Part shown: positions 9,001 through 15,654 of the stretch, piece after piece
Numbering within the stretch: the stretch's first letter is position 1
How the letters are laid out: the number at the start of each line of letters is the position of its first letter
From: Pseudomonas viridiflava
GTDB lineage: Bacteria > Pseudomonadota > Gammaproteobacteria > Pseudomonadales > Pseudomonadaceae
DNA: 64,000 bases
NCBI RefSeq assembly: GCF_900582195.1
Contig: NZ_UTHA01000029.1
Location: 1-64,000 of the forward strand
Reading direction: 5' to 3'
Notes under the pieces: model-generated
What the model saw: the letters and a program-made list of their open reading frames with translations, nothing else
Database searches by the model: none
What the model was told of the DNA's origin: nothing
Made by a program: the position numbers and the translations under genes

Positions 9001-11753
9001 ATGGTGATGGTTTGGCCATTGGCCAAAGTCACCACTACTGGCGAACCGGTGACCGGCGCGCCAACGGTGGCGGTGTAGGTGACGGTGCCGCCTTCAGCCA
9101 CGGTGGTGTCGGCGGTCAGTTTGACGGTCGACGTGTCGATGGTGTCGGTCACTTCGGTGACGGCTGGAACGGTGCTCGGCACCAGACTCTCGAAGTTGCC
9201 GCCGGTGGCACTGTTGATGGTGACTTCGACTTTGCCGGCGTCTTTATAGACGTCATCAGCGGGTGCCGCGACGGTCACGGTGCCGGTAGTCTTGCCCGCT
9301 TCAATGGTGATCACCGAGCCGTTCGACAGGGTCACAGTCACCGGAGTGCCGGCCGGATTGGTCAGGGTCGCGGTGTAAACAATCGAACCGCCTTCAGCCA
9401 CAGAACCAGTGGCGCTGAGCGACAGGTTGGTAGTGTCGGCAACGTCAGTGACGTTGGTGGAGACCGGGGTTTTATCGGCGACCAGATTTTCGTAGTTGCC
9501 GCCGCTGACATTGGTGATCGCGTTGCTCAGCGGCGCGTTGCCGGCCAGCGCGTCATTCGGCGCGGTGGTGGTCACGGTGCCGGTGGTTTGGCCGACAGCG
9601 ATGGTGATGCTTTGGCCGTTAGCCAGGGTGACTACGACTGGCGAGCCGGTCACTGGGGCGCCAACAGTGGCGGTGTAAGTGACGGTGCCGCCTTCAGTAA
9701 CCGAGGTGTCGGCCGTCAGTTTCACGGTCGATGTGTCGATGGTGTCAGTCACTTCGGTAACGGCTGGAACGGTGCTCGGCACCAGGTTCTCGAAATTGCC
9801 GCCGGTGACGGTATTGATGCTGACTTCGACTTGGCCGGCGTCTTTATAGACGTCATCGGACGGTGCTGGAACGGTTACGGTGCCAGTGGTTTTGCCCGCC
9901 TCGATGGTGATCACCGAGCCGTTGCTCAGGGTCACGGTCACCGGCGTGCCGGCAGGATTGGTCAGGGTCGCGGTGTAAACGATCGAGCCGCCTTCAGCAA
10001 CGGTGCCGGTCGCTGACAACGATAGATTCGTGGTGTCGATCGAATCGGTAATCGTGGTGGTCGCTGGCGCGGTGTCCGGCACCAGGTTTTCGAAGTTGCC
10101 GCCGGTTGCGCCGGTAATCGTTGTGCTGACGGTGCTGCCGTTGTTGTAAACGTCGTTGGCCGCAGTCGGTACGTTGACGGTGCCGGTGGTCTGGCCGGCG
10201 TCAATGGTGATGGTCGAGCCGTTCGACAGGGTGATCGTCACCGGAGTCTGCGCAGCATTGGTCAGCGTCGCGGTGTAAGTGATCTGGCCGCCTTCGACGA
10301 CGGTACCGGTAGCGGTGAGGCTGACGCTGGTGGTATCGATCGAATCGGTAACCGTGGTGGTCGCTGGCGTGGTGTTCGGCACCAGGCTTTCGAAGTTGCC
10401 GCCGGTAGCGCCAGTAATGGTGGTGCTGACGGTGCCGCCATTGTTGTAGACGTCGTTGGCCGCGGTCGGCACGTTGACGGTGCCCGTGGTCTGGCCGGCT
10501 TCAATGGTGATGGTCGAACCGTTCGACAGGGTGACGGTTACTGGCGTCTGCGCCGGGTTGGTCAGGGTCGCTGTGTAAGTGATCTGGCCACCCTCGACCA
10601 CTGTGCCGGTGGCGGTCAGGGTCAGGTTGGTGGTGTCGATCGAATCGGTGATGGTGGTCACCGCTGGCGTCGGGTTCGTCACCAGGTTTTCGAAGTTGCC
10701 GCCGCTGGCACCGGTGATGGTGGTGGTGACGGTGCTGCCGTTGTTATAGACGTCGTTGGCCGGTGTCGGCACGTTGACGGTGCCGGTGGTCTGGCCCGCG
10801 CCAATGGTGATGGTCGAGCCGTTCGACAGGGTGACGGTCACCGGCGTTTGCGCCGGGTTGGTCAGCGTCGCGGTGTAGGTGATCTGGCCGCCTTCGGTGA
10901 CACTCGGCCCGGCCGTCAGGGTGACGGTGGTGGTGTCGATCGTGTCGGTGACCTGGGTCGTGGCCGGAGTGGTCGGCGGGGTCACGGTGATGCCATTGCC
11001 GCCGGTGGTTCCGGTAACGGTGACATCGATCTGGCTCGGGTCGTTATAAACCGTGTCGTTCGGCGCCAGCGGCACGTTGACGGTGCCGGTGGTTGCACCT
11101 GCCGGAATCACAATCACCGCGCCGTTGGACAGGGTGATGGTCAGGTCGGTCAGCGGCGCCTGGGTCAGGGTCGCGGTGTACACCAGCACGCCGCCGGCTT
11201 CGGTGATGGACGGCGTGGCGCTGAGGCTCAGGGTCGAATCACGCAGGGCGTTGGTGGTGGTGTCGGTGGTCTGGCCGCCGGTGATGTTCTGCGCGGCTTG
11301 ACCTGCAGCGTTGATGCCAGCGGTCGGGAAACCAATGGTCGGGTCAACACGGCCAGCGGTGGCGTCGAGCATGACGAAACTGTGGCCACCACCGGCAGCA
11401 CCGCCCGTGCCTGCGGCGCTCGGGCCGGCAGCGGTGGCATCGAGGGCGGTGGTCGGGTCGACACCGGCGGCGATGGCTTGCTGCAGTTCGGCTACCGACG
11501 GCGCAGCCTGCGCGGTGGCTTCAGCCAGGTCAGTGCTGGAGTCGGGCGTGTTGGCGCTCCACTGGGTTTCACGGCCCAGATCCAAGGTGCGGCCATCCGC
11601 CAATTCAAGCGACACGGCGCCGGAGAGGCCGGTGTCGATCTGGTCGCCAACGAACAGGCGATCGCCTTCAACGAGTACGCGACGTACACCCTCGGGAGAG
11701 ACCACAAATACCTGACCGACAATGCTTTTGACGATGGCAACAACACTGCTCAT
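1..11753 (-). CDS. lapA: LapA-type giant repetitive adhesin, 5' part (3' end outside window)
   Basis: Very large RTX-type surface adhesin exported by the LapEBC type I system and held in the outer membrane by its N-terminus. The reading frame is open from the ATG at 11753 to position 1 (about 3917 codons) with no stop, so the gene is partial. It begins MSSVVAIVKSIVGQVFVVSP, the LapA retention-module sequence. A TAAG tetrapeptide lies at residues 107-110, the site where the LapG protease cuts LapA in P. fluorescens. A Gly/Ala-rich linker follows, then about 37 repeats of about 100 residues with recurring motifs TVTLSNGAVITI, DDVYKD, GGNFENLV and DTVDTT. The ribosome site GGAGAG lies 7 bases before the ATG. 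The secretion genes are divergent next to it. The C-terminal VWA, calcium-binding and secretion-signal regions expected in LapA are not in the window. Family identity is secure. Confidence 0.95.
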   Translation of the reverse strand, partial: MSSVVAIVKSIVGQVFVVSPEGVRRVLVEGDRLFVGDQIDTGLSGAVSLELADGRTLDLGRETQWSANTPDSSTDLAEATAQAAPSVAELQQAIAAGVDPTTALDATAAGPSAAGTGGAAGGGHSFVMLDATAGRVDPTIGFPTAGINAAGQAAQNITGGQTTDTTTNALRDSTLSLSATPSITEAGGVLVYTATLTQAPLTDLTITLSNGAVIVIPAGATTGTVNVPLAPNDTVYNDPSQIDVTVTGTTGGNGITVTPPTTPATTQVTDTIDTTTVTLTAGPSVTEGGQITYTATLTNPAQTPVTVTLSNGSTITIGAGQTTGTVNVPTPANDVYNNGSTVTTTITGASGGNFENLVTNPTPAVTTITDSIDTTNLTLTATGTVVEGGQITYTATLTNPAQTPVTVTLSNGSTITIEAGQTTGTVNVPTAANDVYNNGGTVSTTITGATGGNFESLVPNTTPATTTVTDSIDTTSVSLTATGTVVEGGQITYTATLTNAAQTPVTITLSNGSTITIDAGQTTGTVNVPTAANDVYNNGSTVSTTITGATGGNFENLVPDTAPATTTITDSIDTTNLSLSATGTVAEGGSIVYTATLTNPAGTPVTVTLSNGSVITIEAGKTTGTVTVPAPSDDVYKDAGQVEVSINTVTGGNFENLVPSTVPAVTEVTDTIDTSTVKLTADTSVTEGGTVTYTATVGAPVTGSPVVVTLANGQSITIAVGQTTGTVTTTAPNDALAGNAPLSNAITNVSGGNYENLVADKTPVSTNVTDVADTTNLSLSATGSVAEGGSIVYTATLTNPAGTPVTVTLSNGSVITIEAGKTTGTVTVAAPADDVYKDAGKVEVTINSATGGNFESLVPSTVPAVTEVTDTIDTSTVKLTADTTVAEGGTVTYTATVGAPVTGSPVVVTLANGQTITIAVGQTSGTVTATAPNDALTGHAPLTTSITEVSGGNYENLVADKTPVSTTVTDTTDTTNLSLSATGTVAEGGSIVYTATLTNAAGSPVTVTLSNGAVITIEAGKTTGTVTVAAPADDVYKDAGKVEVTISNATGGDFENLVPSTTPAVTDVTDTLDTSTVKLTATETAAEGGTVTYTATVGAPVTGSPVIVTLANGQTITIAVGQTTGTATATAPNDALTGHAPLTNSITEVSGGNYENLVADKTPVSTTVTDTTDTTNLTLSATGTVAEGGSIVYTATLTNAAGSPVTVTLSNGSVITIEAGKTTGTVTVAAPADDVYKDAGKVEVTIKDATGGDFENLVPSTVPAVTDVTDTIDTSTVKLTATETAAEGGTVTYTATVGAPVTGSPVIVTLANGQNITIELGKTTGTVTTTAPNDVLAGHAPLTNAITNVSGGNYENLVADKTPVSTTVTDTVDTTTVSLTATGNVNEGGSIVYTATLTNPAGTPVTVTLSNGSTITIDAGKTTGTVTVPAPADDVYKDAGKLEVTIKETSGGNFENLVANPTPAVTNVADTINTTHLTLSAESYVLEGTSITYTATLTNAAQTPVTVNLSNGQTITIEAGKTSGSVTIAAPSDDVYKDVSKLTVTMTDATGGNFEKLDVSKTPVSTTVNDTVDKTTLTLSASDTVSEGGQITYTATLSNPAGTAMTVTLANGAVINIAAGATSGSVNFAAPANTPYVDGGKVQTAIASHSGGNFEQVDADRSAVVTTVTDTVDTTNISLSATASVAEGGSIVYTASLTNPAGTAMTVTLSNGAVINIAKGATTGTATVAAPADDVYKDAGKVDASITKTTGGNFENLVVDKTPAVTDVTDTIDNSTVSLTATASTVEGGVVVYTASVTAPVTGSPVVVTLSNGQTITIPVGASSGSINFTAPNDALAGGNTLSVKIDGASGGNYENLVADKTPAVTSVTDTVDTTNLSLTATGTVAEGGSIVYTATLTNPAGTPVTVNLSNGSVITIEAGKTTGSVTVVAPADDVYKDAGKIEVTIKDATGGNFENLVPSTTPAVTDVTDTIDTSTVKLTADTTVAEGGTVTYTATVGAPVTGSPVVVTLANGQSITIEVGKTTGTVTTTAPNDALNGQASLSNSITNVSGGNYENLVADKTPVSTTVTDTVDTTDLSLSATNSVAEGGSIIYTATLTNPAGSPVTVTLSNGSVITIEAGKTTGTVTVAAPADDVYKDAGKVEVTIKDATGGNFENLVPSTVPAVTEVTDTIDTSTVKLTATESTAEGGTVTYTATVGAPVTGSPVVVTLANGQNITIEVGKTTGTVTTTAPNDALNGHAPLTNAITDVSGGNYENLVADKTPVSTNVTDTVDTTNLSLSATGTVAEGGSIVYTATLTNPAGTPVTVTLSNGSVITIEAGKTTGTVTVPAPADDVYKDAGKVEVTIKDATGGNFENLVPSTTPAVTDVTDTIDTSTVKLTATESAAEGGTVTYTATVGAPVTGSPVVVTLANGQNITIEVGKTTGTVTTTAPNDALNGHTPLTNAITDVSGGNYENLVADKTPVSTNVTDTVDTTNLSLSATGSVNEGGQITYTVTLTNAAGSPVTVTLSNGAVITIDAGKTTGTVTVDAPKDDVYKDAGTVEATIKGATGGDFENLVTSTAPAVTTVNDTIDTSTVSLTATANVAEGETVVYTATVTAPVTGSPVVVTLSNGQTITIAVGETTGSVNFVAPNSPLAGGSSLSVTIDGATGGNYEKLAVDGKSADTVVSDTNDTTNLNLTATDSVAEGGSIVYTATLTNPAGTPVTVTLSNGSVITIEAGKTTGTVTVPAPADDVYKDAGKVEVTIKDATGGNFENLVPSTVPAVTNVTDTLDTTTVKLTATESAAEGGSVTYTATVGAPVTGSPVVVTLANGQTITIGVGQTTGTATTTAPNDALTGHAPITNAITEVSGGNFENLVADKTPVSTNVTDTVDTTNLSLSATGSVAEGGSIVYTATLTNAAGSPVTVTLSNGAVITIDAGKTTGTVTVPAPADDVYKDAGKVEATISTATGGNFENLVPSTVPAVTEVTDTIDTSTVKLTADTSAAEGGTVTYTATVGAPVTGSPVTVTLANGQNITIEVGKTTGTVTFTAPNDALTGQAPLTNSITGVTGGNYENLVADKTPVSTNVTDTVDTTNLSLSATGSVAEGGSIVYTATLTNAAGSPVTVTLSNGAVITIDAGKTTGTVTVAAPADDVYKDAGKVEATISTATGGNFENLVPSTVPAVTNVTDTIDTTTVKLTATESTAEGGNVTYTATVGAPVTGSPVVVTLANGQTITIGVGQTTGTATTTAPNDALTGHAPLTNSITNVTGGNYENLVADKTPVSTNVTDTVDTTNLSLSATGSVAEGGSIVYTATLTNAAGSPVTVTLSNGAVITIDAGKTTGTVTVPAPADDVYKDAGTVQATISTATGGNFENLVPSTAAAITSVTDTIDTTTVKLTATEAAAEGGNVVYTATVGAPVTGSPVVVTLANGQTITIGVGQTSGTATTTAPNDALTGHAPLTNAITNVTGGNYENLVADKTPVSTNVTDTVDTTNLSLSATGSVAEGGSIVYTATLTNAAGSPVTVTLSNGAVITIDAGKTTGTVTVPAPADDVYKDAGTVQATISTATGGNFENLVPSTTPAITSVTDTIDTTTVKLTATATAAEGGNVVYTATVGAPVTGSPVVVTLSNGQTITISVGQTTGTATTTAPNDALTGHAPLTNAITNVTGGNYENLVADKTPVSTNVTDTVDTTNLSLSATGSVAEGGSIVYTATLTNAAGSPVTVTLSNGAVITIDAGKTTGTVTVPAPADDVYKDAGTVQATISTATGGNFENLVPSTTPAITSVTDTIDTTTVKLTATATATEGGNVVYTATVGAPVTGSPVVVNLANGQTITIGVGQTTGTATTAAPNDALTGHALITNAITNVSGGNYENLVADKTPVSTTVTDTVDTTNLSLSATGSVAEGGSIVYTATLTNAAGSPVTVTLSNGAVITI
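4..11110 (-). repeat. Array of about 37 tandem 300-bp repeats inside lapA
   Basis: The marker ATGGTGAT (plus strand), or a close variant, recurs almost exactly every 300 bases from 4 to about 11107. In most of the array the spacing alternates 297/303 bases, so the real unit is a 600-bp dimer: an A unit with GGNYENLV and DALTGH-type sequence, and a B unit with GGNFENLV and DDVYKD. At about 6600-7500 and 9900-10900 only offset-B units occur and the spacing is exactly 300. No repeat breaks the frame. These are Ig/cadherin-like extender domains by family knowledge. The unit nearest the N-terminus (about 10900-11200) is the most divergent. Confidence 0.93.
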
Positions 11754-12113
11754 TGAAGACTCTCCGGGGGTGTCACGTTCAGTTGACTTCCATAGACCTG
11801 ATGGCTTTTGGCGCCGACTCAGTCTGGACGTACTTATAAAATTTGCGAATCAAGTTTGACGCGTTAAATCGTCAATAATTTGGCTATATTCTTTCGCTAT
11901 TAACTTTATGCCAAACTATTGACCTTCTTGGTGCCATCCTAAACAATCGCCCCACTAATGTCACATTGATATTTCCGCGGCGACCTGTCCTTCAGCGTGT
12001 GATCCAGTTCCTGTTTTGAACTTTCCGACATACGGTCAATCTGGTTGCCATCATCCGACGCAGCGCCACGTTTTGCTGTGATTCAAGACAAGAAGTTCCG
12101 GGAAATTCCTACC
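11754..12113. promoter_or_regulatory. Divergent lapA / lapE control region
   Basis: This 360-base intergenic region separates the divergent lapA and lapE starts and must hold both promoters. It is clearly more AT-rich than the flanking genes, especially 11835-11910. I see an inverted repeat TTGACG-N8-CGTCAA at 11856-11875 and an adjoining FleQ-like box at 11871-11884 (separate entry). No small gene is convincing here. Confidence 0.7.
11871..11884 (+). promoter_or_regulatory. Candidate FleQ binding box upstream of lapA
   Basis: GTCAATAATTTGGC matches 12 of 14 positions of the FleQ consensus as I remember it (GTCANTAAATTGAC, from P. aeruginosa pel work). FleQ is a c-di-GMP-responsive regulator known to act on lapA in other Pseudomonas. 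The site is 118 bases upstream of the lapA start. The match is seen; the function is inferred. Confidence 0.4.
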
Positions 12114-13463
12114 ATGCGTTCGCCCCTGCTTTTCGCCGTACCTTTCGTTCTCGCCGCCTCTTTTGTACAAGCACAATCCTTACCAGAAGCCATGCAACAG
12201 GCACTGGATGTCCATCCGGAAATCCAGGCAGGGGTCAATAGTCGATTGGCTGCGGATTATCAATTAAGAGCGGCAAAAGGTGGATACCTGCCGAAGGTCG
12301 ATCTGCTCGGCGGTTACGGTCGTGAAGGCACCGACAGCGTTACTACCCGCGCCAATTCCGGTAACCACTACGAAACCCTGAACCGTAGCGAGTCAAGTTT
12401 ACGTCTCTCGCAAATGGTCTTTGACGGTTTTGCCACGTCCAGCGAAGTCGGGCGTCAACAAGCCACCGTTAACTCGCGTGCGTACTCGTTGCTTGGCACT
12501 TCCGAGCGCACCGCGCTGACCGTCGCCCAGGTGTATCTGGACGTACTGACCCGCCGCGAATTCGTGCGTCTGGCCGAGGAAAATCTCAAGAGCCACCAGC
12601 GCATCTACGACCAGATCCAGTTGCGCACCCAGCGCGGCGTCGGCAGCGGTGCCGACCTCGATCAGGCTGAAGCGCGGATGGCCCAGGCCCGCAACAACCT
12701 GATCACTGAGCAGACCAATCTGGCCGACTCGGAAACCAACTTCCTCAGCGCCGTCGGCCAGATGCCTGATCAACTCGAGCGGCCGGCGCCGTTCATGGCA
12801 ATGATGCCGGCCAACCTCCACGAAGCGCGGCAGCAGATGCTGGAAAACAGCCCAATCCTGCGTTCGGCCGAATCCGACATCGCCGCCGCCGAGAAGCAAT
12901 ACGAGACCGCCAAGTCGACCTTCTACCCACGTTTCGACGCCGAACTGGGTCGCACCGCCGACAACGACCTCGATGGCCAGAACGGTCACAACAACGAATG
13001 GCAAGCCATGCTCCGCATGCGCTTCAACCTCTATTCCGGTGGCAGCAACAAGGCCGATCTGGAATCCAAGTCGTACCTGTCGAACCAGGCGCTGGACATC
13101 CGCAACAACGCCCTGCGTCAGTTGAACGAGGAACTCGGTCTGGCCTGGAACGCCCTGAACAACGCTAATGCGCAGGTGCCGATCGCGCAGCAATACGTCG
13201 ATCACAGCACCTCGGTGCGCACCGCTTACCAGCGTCAGTTCAGCCTTGGCGAACGTACCCTGCTCGATTTGCTCGACAGCGAAAACGAGTTGTTCACCGC
13301 TTCGCGGCGTCTGGCGGAAATCAAAAACATTCAGTTATTTACTCAGTACCGAATCAAGGCGACCATGGGCGAGTTGCTCAGAAGCCAGGGAGTGGTCGCA
13401 CCGTTGGCATCCGTTGTGCAGAACGACGTGAAGCCCAAGGTCCAGCTGCCTGGGATGAATTGA
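12114..13463 (+). CDS. lapE: LapE, TolC-family outer membrane channel for LapA export
   Basis: Outer membrane component of the type I secretion system that exports LapA. The frame is open from 12045, but the ATG at 12114 gives a proper signal peptide (MRSPLLFAVPFVLAASFVQA, then QSLPEA), so the protein is about 449 residues, normal for TolC/AggA proteins. It shows the family's two helical repeats (LPEAMQQALDVHPEIQAG near the mature start; ENSPILRSAESDIAAAEKQYETAKS in the second half) and the RFNLYSGG motif. It is divergent from lapA and 34 bases upstream of lapB, so it probably starts the lapEBC operon. Confidence 0.92.
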   Translation: MRSPLLFAVPFVLAASFVQAQSLPEAMQQALDVHPEIQAGVNSRLAADYQLRAAKGGYLPKVDLLGGYGREGTDSVTTRANSGNHYETLNRSESSLRLSQMVFDGFATSSEVGRQQATVNSRAYSLLGTSERTALTVAQVYLDVLTRREFVRLAEENLKSHQRIYDQIQLRTQRGVGSGADLDQAEARMAQARNNLITEQTNLADSETNFLSAVGQMPDQLERPAPFMAMMPANLHEARQQMLENSPILRSAESDIAAAEKQYETAKSTFYPRFDAELGRTADNDLDGQNGHNNEWQAMLRMRFNLYSGGSNKADLESKSYLSNQALDIRNNALRQLNEELGLAWNALNNANAQVPIAQQYVDHSTSVRTAYQRQFSLGERTLLDLLDSENELFTASRRLAEIKNIQLFTQYRIKATMGELLRSQGVVAPLASVVQNDVKPKVQLPGMN

Positions 13464-13497
13464 GTTATCCCTTTTCAACTGTCAAAGAGTGTCGAGC

Positions 13498-15654
13498 GTG
13501 GAATCAGAAGTCAGTCGAGTTCAACTCAGTCATGATCCACGCGCGTTGCACGACGATCCGTTACTGGACGGACTGCTCGCCCTTTGCATGCTTCATCAGA
13601 AACCCGCCAGCGCGGCGATGCTGACCACCGGCCTGCCGCTGCCCAAACAACGCCTGAGTGTCGAGTTGCTGCCCCGTGCGGCGGCTCGCGCCGGCCTGCA
13701 AGGTCGGGTGCTGCAACGCAAACTGGAAGAAATTCCGGCGATCGCCATGCCAGCGTTGCTGCTGCTCAAGGATGGCCGCAGCGCCGTCCTGCTCGGCTGG
13801 CAGGGTGACAACGAAGCCCGGGTGCTGCTCAGCGAAAGCGATGGTGGCGAGTCCATTGTCAGCCGTGAACTGCTCGCCGACGACTACACCGGCAAAGTCT
13901 TCTTCGCTCAACCGCAACACAAATTCGACGTCAACCACGGCACGCTGATTCCGCGCGCACGCTCGTGGTTCCGCGACACCCTCAAGCGTTCGCGCTGGCT
14001 CTACGCCGACGCGATCGCCGCGAGTTTCCTGATCAACATCATCGCCATGGCCGCGCCGCTGTTCGTGATGAATGTCTACGATCGCGTGGTGCCGAACCAG
14101 GCCGAAGCGACCCTGTGGGTGTTGGCACTGGGTATCACCGGCGCCTATATCTTCGACCTGATTCTCAAGAGCCTGCGCAGCCTGTGCCTGGATCTGGCCG
14201 GGAAGAAAACCGACCTGATCATCTCGGCGACGCTGTTCGAACGCATCGTCGGCATGGCGATGAAATACCGCCCGGCGCGGGTCGGCAGTTTTGCGCAGAA
14301 CATTCATGAGTTTCAGAGCCTGCGCGATTTCCTCGCCTCGCTGACCCTGACCAGCCTGATCGACCTGCCGTTCACCATCCTCATCTTTATTGTCATCGCC
14401 ATTCTCGGCGGGCATCTGGTGTGGATTCCGGTGCTGGCGTTCCCGATTGCCCTGCTGATCGGCTACGCCTTGCAGAAGCCGCTGGTGGCCACCATGGAGC
14501 GCACCATGGCCCTTGGCGCCGAGCGCCAGTCGAGCCTGATCGAAACCCTCGCCGGTCTCGACGCGGTGAAGGTCAATAACGCCGAGAGCGAACGCCAATA
14601 CCAGTGGGAGCAGACCATCGGCACCCTCAGCCGTCTCGAGCTGCGGGTGAAAATGCTCTCCGGCTTGGCGATGAACATCACCCTGCTGATCCAGCAACTG
14701 GCCGGGGTGATCATGATTGTCTTCGGCGTGTACCAGATCATCGCCGGCAACCTGAGCATGGGCGGTCTGATTGCCTGCTACATGCTCAGCGGCCGCGCAC
14801 TGAGTCCGCTGGCGTCGCTGTCGGGTCTGCTGACCCGTTATCAGCAGGCGCGGGTGACCATGACCTCGGTCGACCAGATGATGGAGCTGCCACAAGAGCG
14901 CAACTTCGAAGAGCGCCCGCTGAGCCGCAAGGTGCTGCAAGGTGCGATCGAGTGCCGCCAGCTCAACTTCACCTACCCGGAACAACAGAACCCGGCGCTG
15001 AAGAACATCAACCTGGTGATCCGTCCCGGCGAGAAGATCGGCATCATCGGCCGCAGCGGCTCGGGCAAAAGCTCCCTCGCCAAACTGTTGGTCGGCCTGT
15101 ACCAGCCGGACGATGGCGCGCTACTGGTCGACGGTGTGGATATCCGCCAGATCGACGTCAGCGAACTGCGCTACAACATCGGCTACGTGCCGCAAGACAT
15201 CCAGCTTCTGGCCGGCACCCTGCGTGACAACCTCGTCTCCGGTGCGCGTTATGTCGAAGACGAGCTGGTCCTGCAGGCGGCCGAACTGGCCGGCGTCCAC
15301 GAATTCGCCCGGCTGCACCCGCAAGGCTATGAGCTGCAAGTCGGCGAGCGCGGGCAGAACCTCTCCGGTGGCCAACGGCAGAACGTCGCACTGGCCCGGG
15401 CGCTGTTGCTCAATCCGCCGATCCTGTTGATGGACGAGCCGACCAGCGCCATGGACAACACCGGCGAAGAACGCCTCAAGCAACGCCTCGCCGCCGTGAT
15501 TGAAAACAAGACCGTGGTGCTGGTCACGCACCGGGCTTCGCTGTTGTCGCTGGTGGATCGTCTGCTGGTGATCGACCGTGGACAGATTCTCGCCGATGGC
15601 CCGAAAGCCGCCGTGATGGAAGCGTTGAAGAAGGGGCAGATCAGTGTTGCTTAA
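13498..15654 (+). CDS. lapB: LapB, type I secretion ABC transporter with inactive C39-like domain
   Basis: Inner membrane ABC exporter for LapA. Chosen start is GTG at 13498 (MESEVSRVQLSHDP), because AAAGAG at 13484-13489 is then 8 bases away; the in-frame GTG at 13489 overlaps that site. About 718 residues. The N-terminal ~135 residues resemble a C39 peptidase domain, but the catalytic Cys motif is missing (LLALCMLHQ), the C39-like state expected for RTX exporters. A six-helix membrane domain follows (about 150-430), then the ATPase with Walker A GRSGSGKS (518-525), signature LSGGQRQ and Walker B LLMDEP (D646, E647). Its end overlaps lapC by 11 bases, indicating translational coupling. Confidence 0.93.
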   Translation: MESEVSRVQLSHDPRALHDDPLLDGLLALCMLHQKPASAAMLTTGLPLPKQRLSVELLPRAAARAGLQGRVLQRKLEEIPAIAMPALLLLKDGRSAVLLGWQGDNEARVLLSESDGGESIVSRELLADDYTGKVFFAQPQHKFDVNHGTLIPRARSWFRDTLKRSRWLYADAIAASFLINIIAMAAPLFVMNVYDRVVPNQAEATLWVLALGITGAYIFDLILKSLRSLCLDLAGKKTDLIISATLFERIVGMAMKYRPARVGSFAQNIHEFQSLRDFLASLTLTSLIDLPFTILIFIVIAILGGHLVWIPVLAFPIALLIGYALQKPLVATMERTMALGAERQSSLIETLAGLDAVKVNNAESERQYQWEQTIGTLSRLELRVKMLSGLAMNITLLIQQLAGVIMIVFGVYQIIAGNLSMGGLIACYMLSGRALSPLASLSGLLTRYQQARVTMTSVDQMMELPQERNFEERPLSRKVLQGAIECRQLNFTYPEQQNPALKNINLVIRPGEKIGIIGRSGSGKSSLAKLLVGLYQPDDGALLVDGVDIRQIDVSELRYNIGYVPQDIQLLAGTLRDNLVSGARYVEDELVLQAAELAGVHEFARLHPQGYELQVGERGQNLSGGQRQNVALARALLLNPPILLMDEPTSAMDNTGEERLKQRLAAVIENKTVVLVTHRASLLSLVDRLLVIDRGQILADGPKAAVMEALKKGQISVA

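Noticed and set aside
237..10016. Long glycine-rich open frames on the plus strand (237-2447, 3237-8117, 8337-10016)
   Set aside because: They lie antisense to lapA and stay open only because the same repeat is copied many times. The minus-strand frame gives the known LapA sequence.
13498..13900. Active C39 peptidase domain in LapB
   Set aside because: The catalytic Cys motif is absent, so it is the C39-like non-cleaving type.
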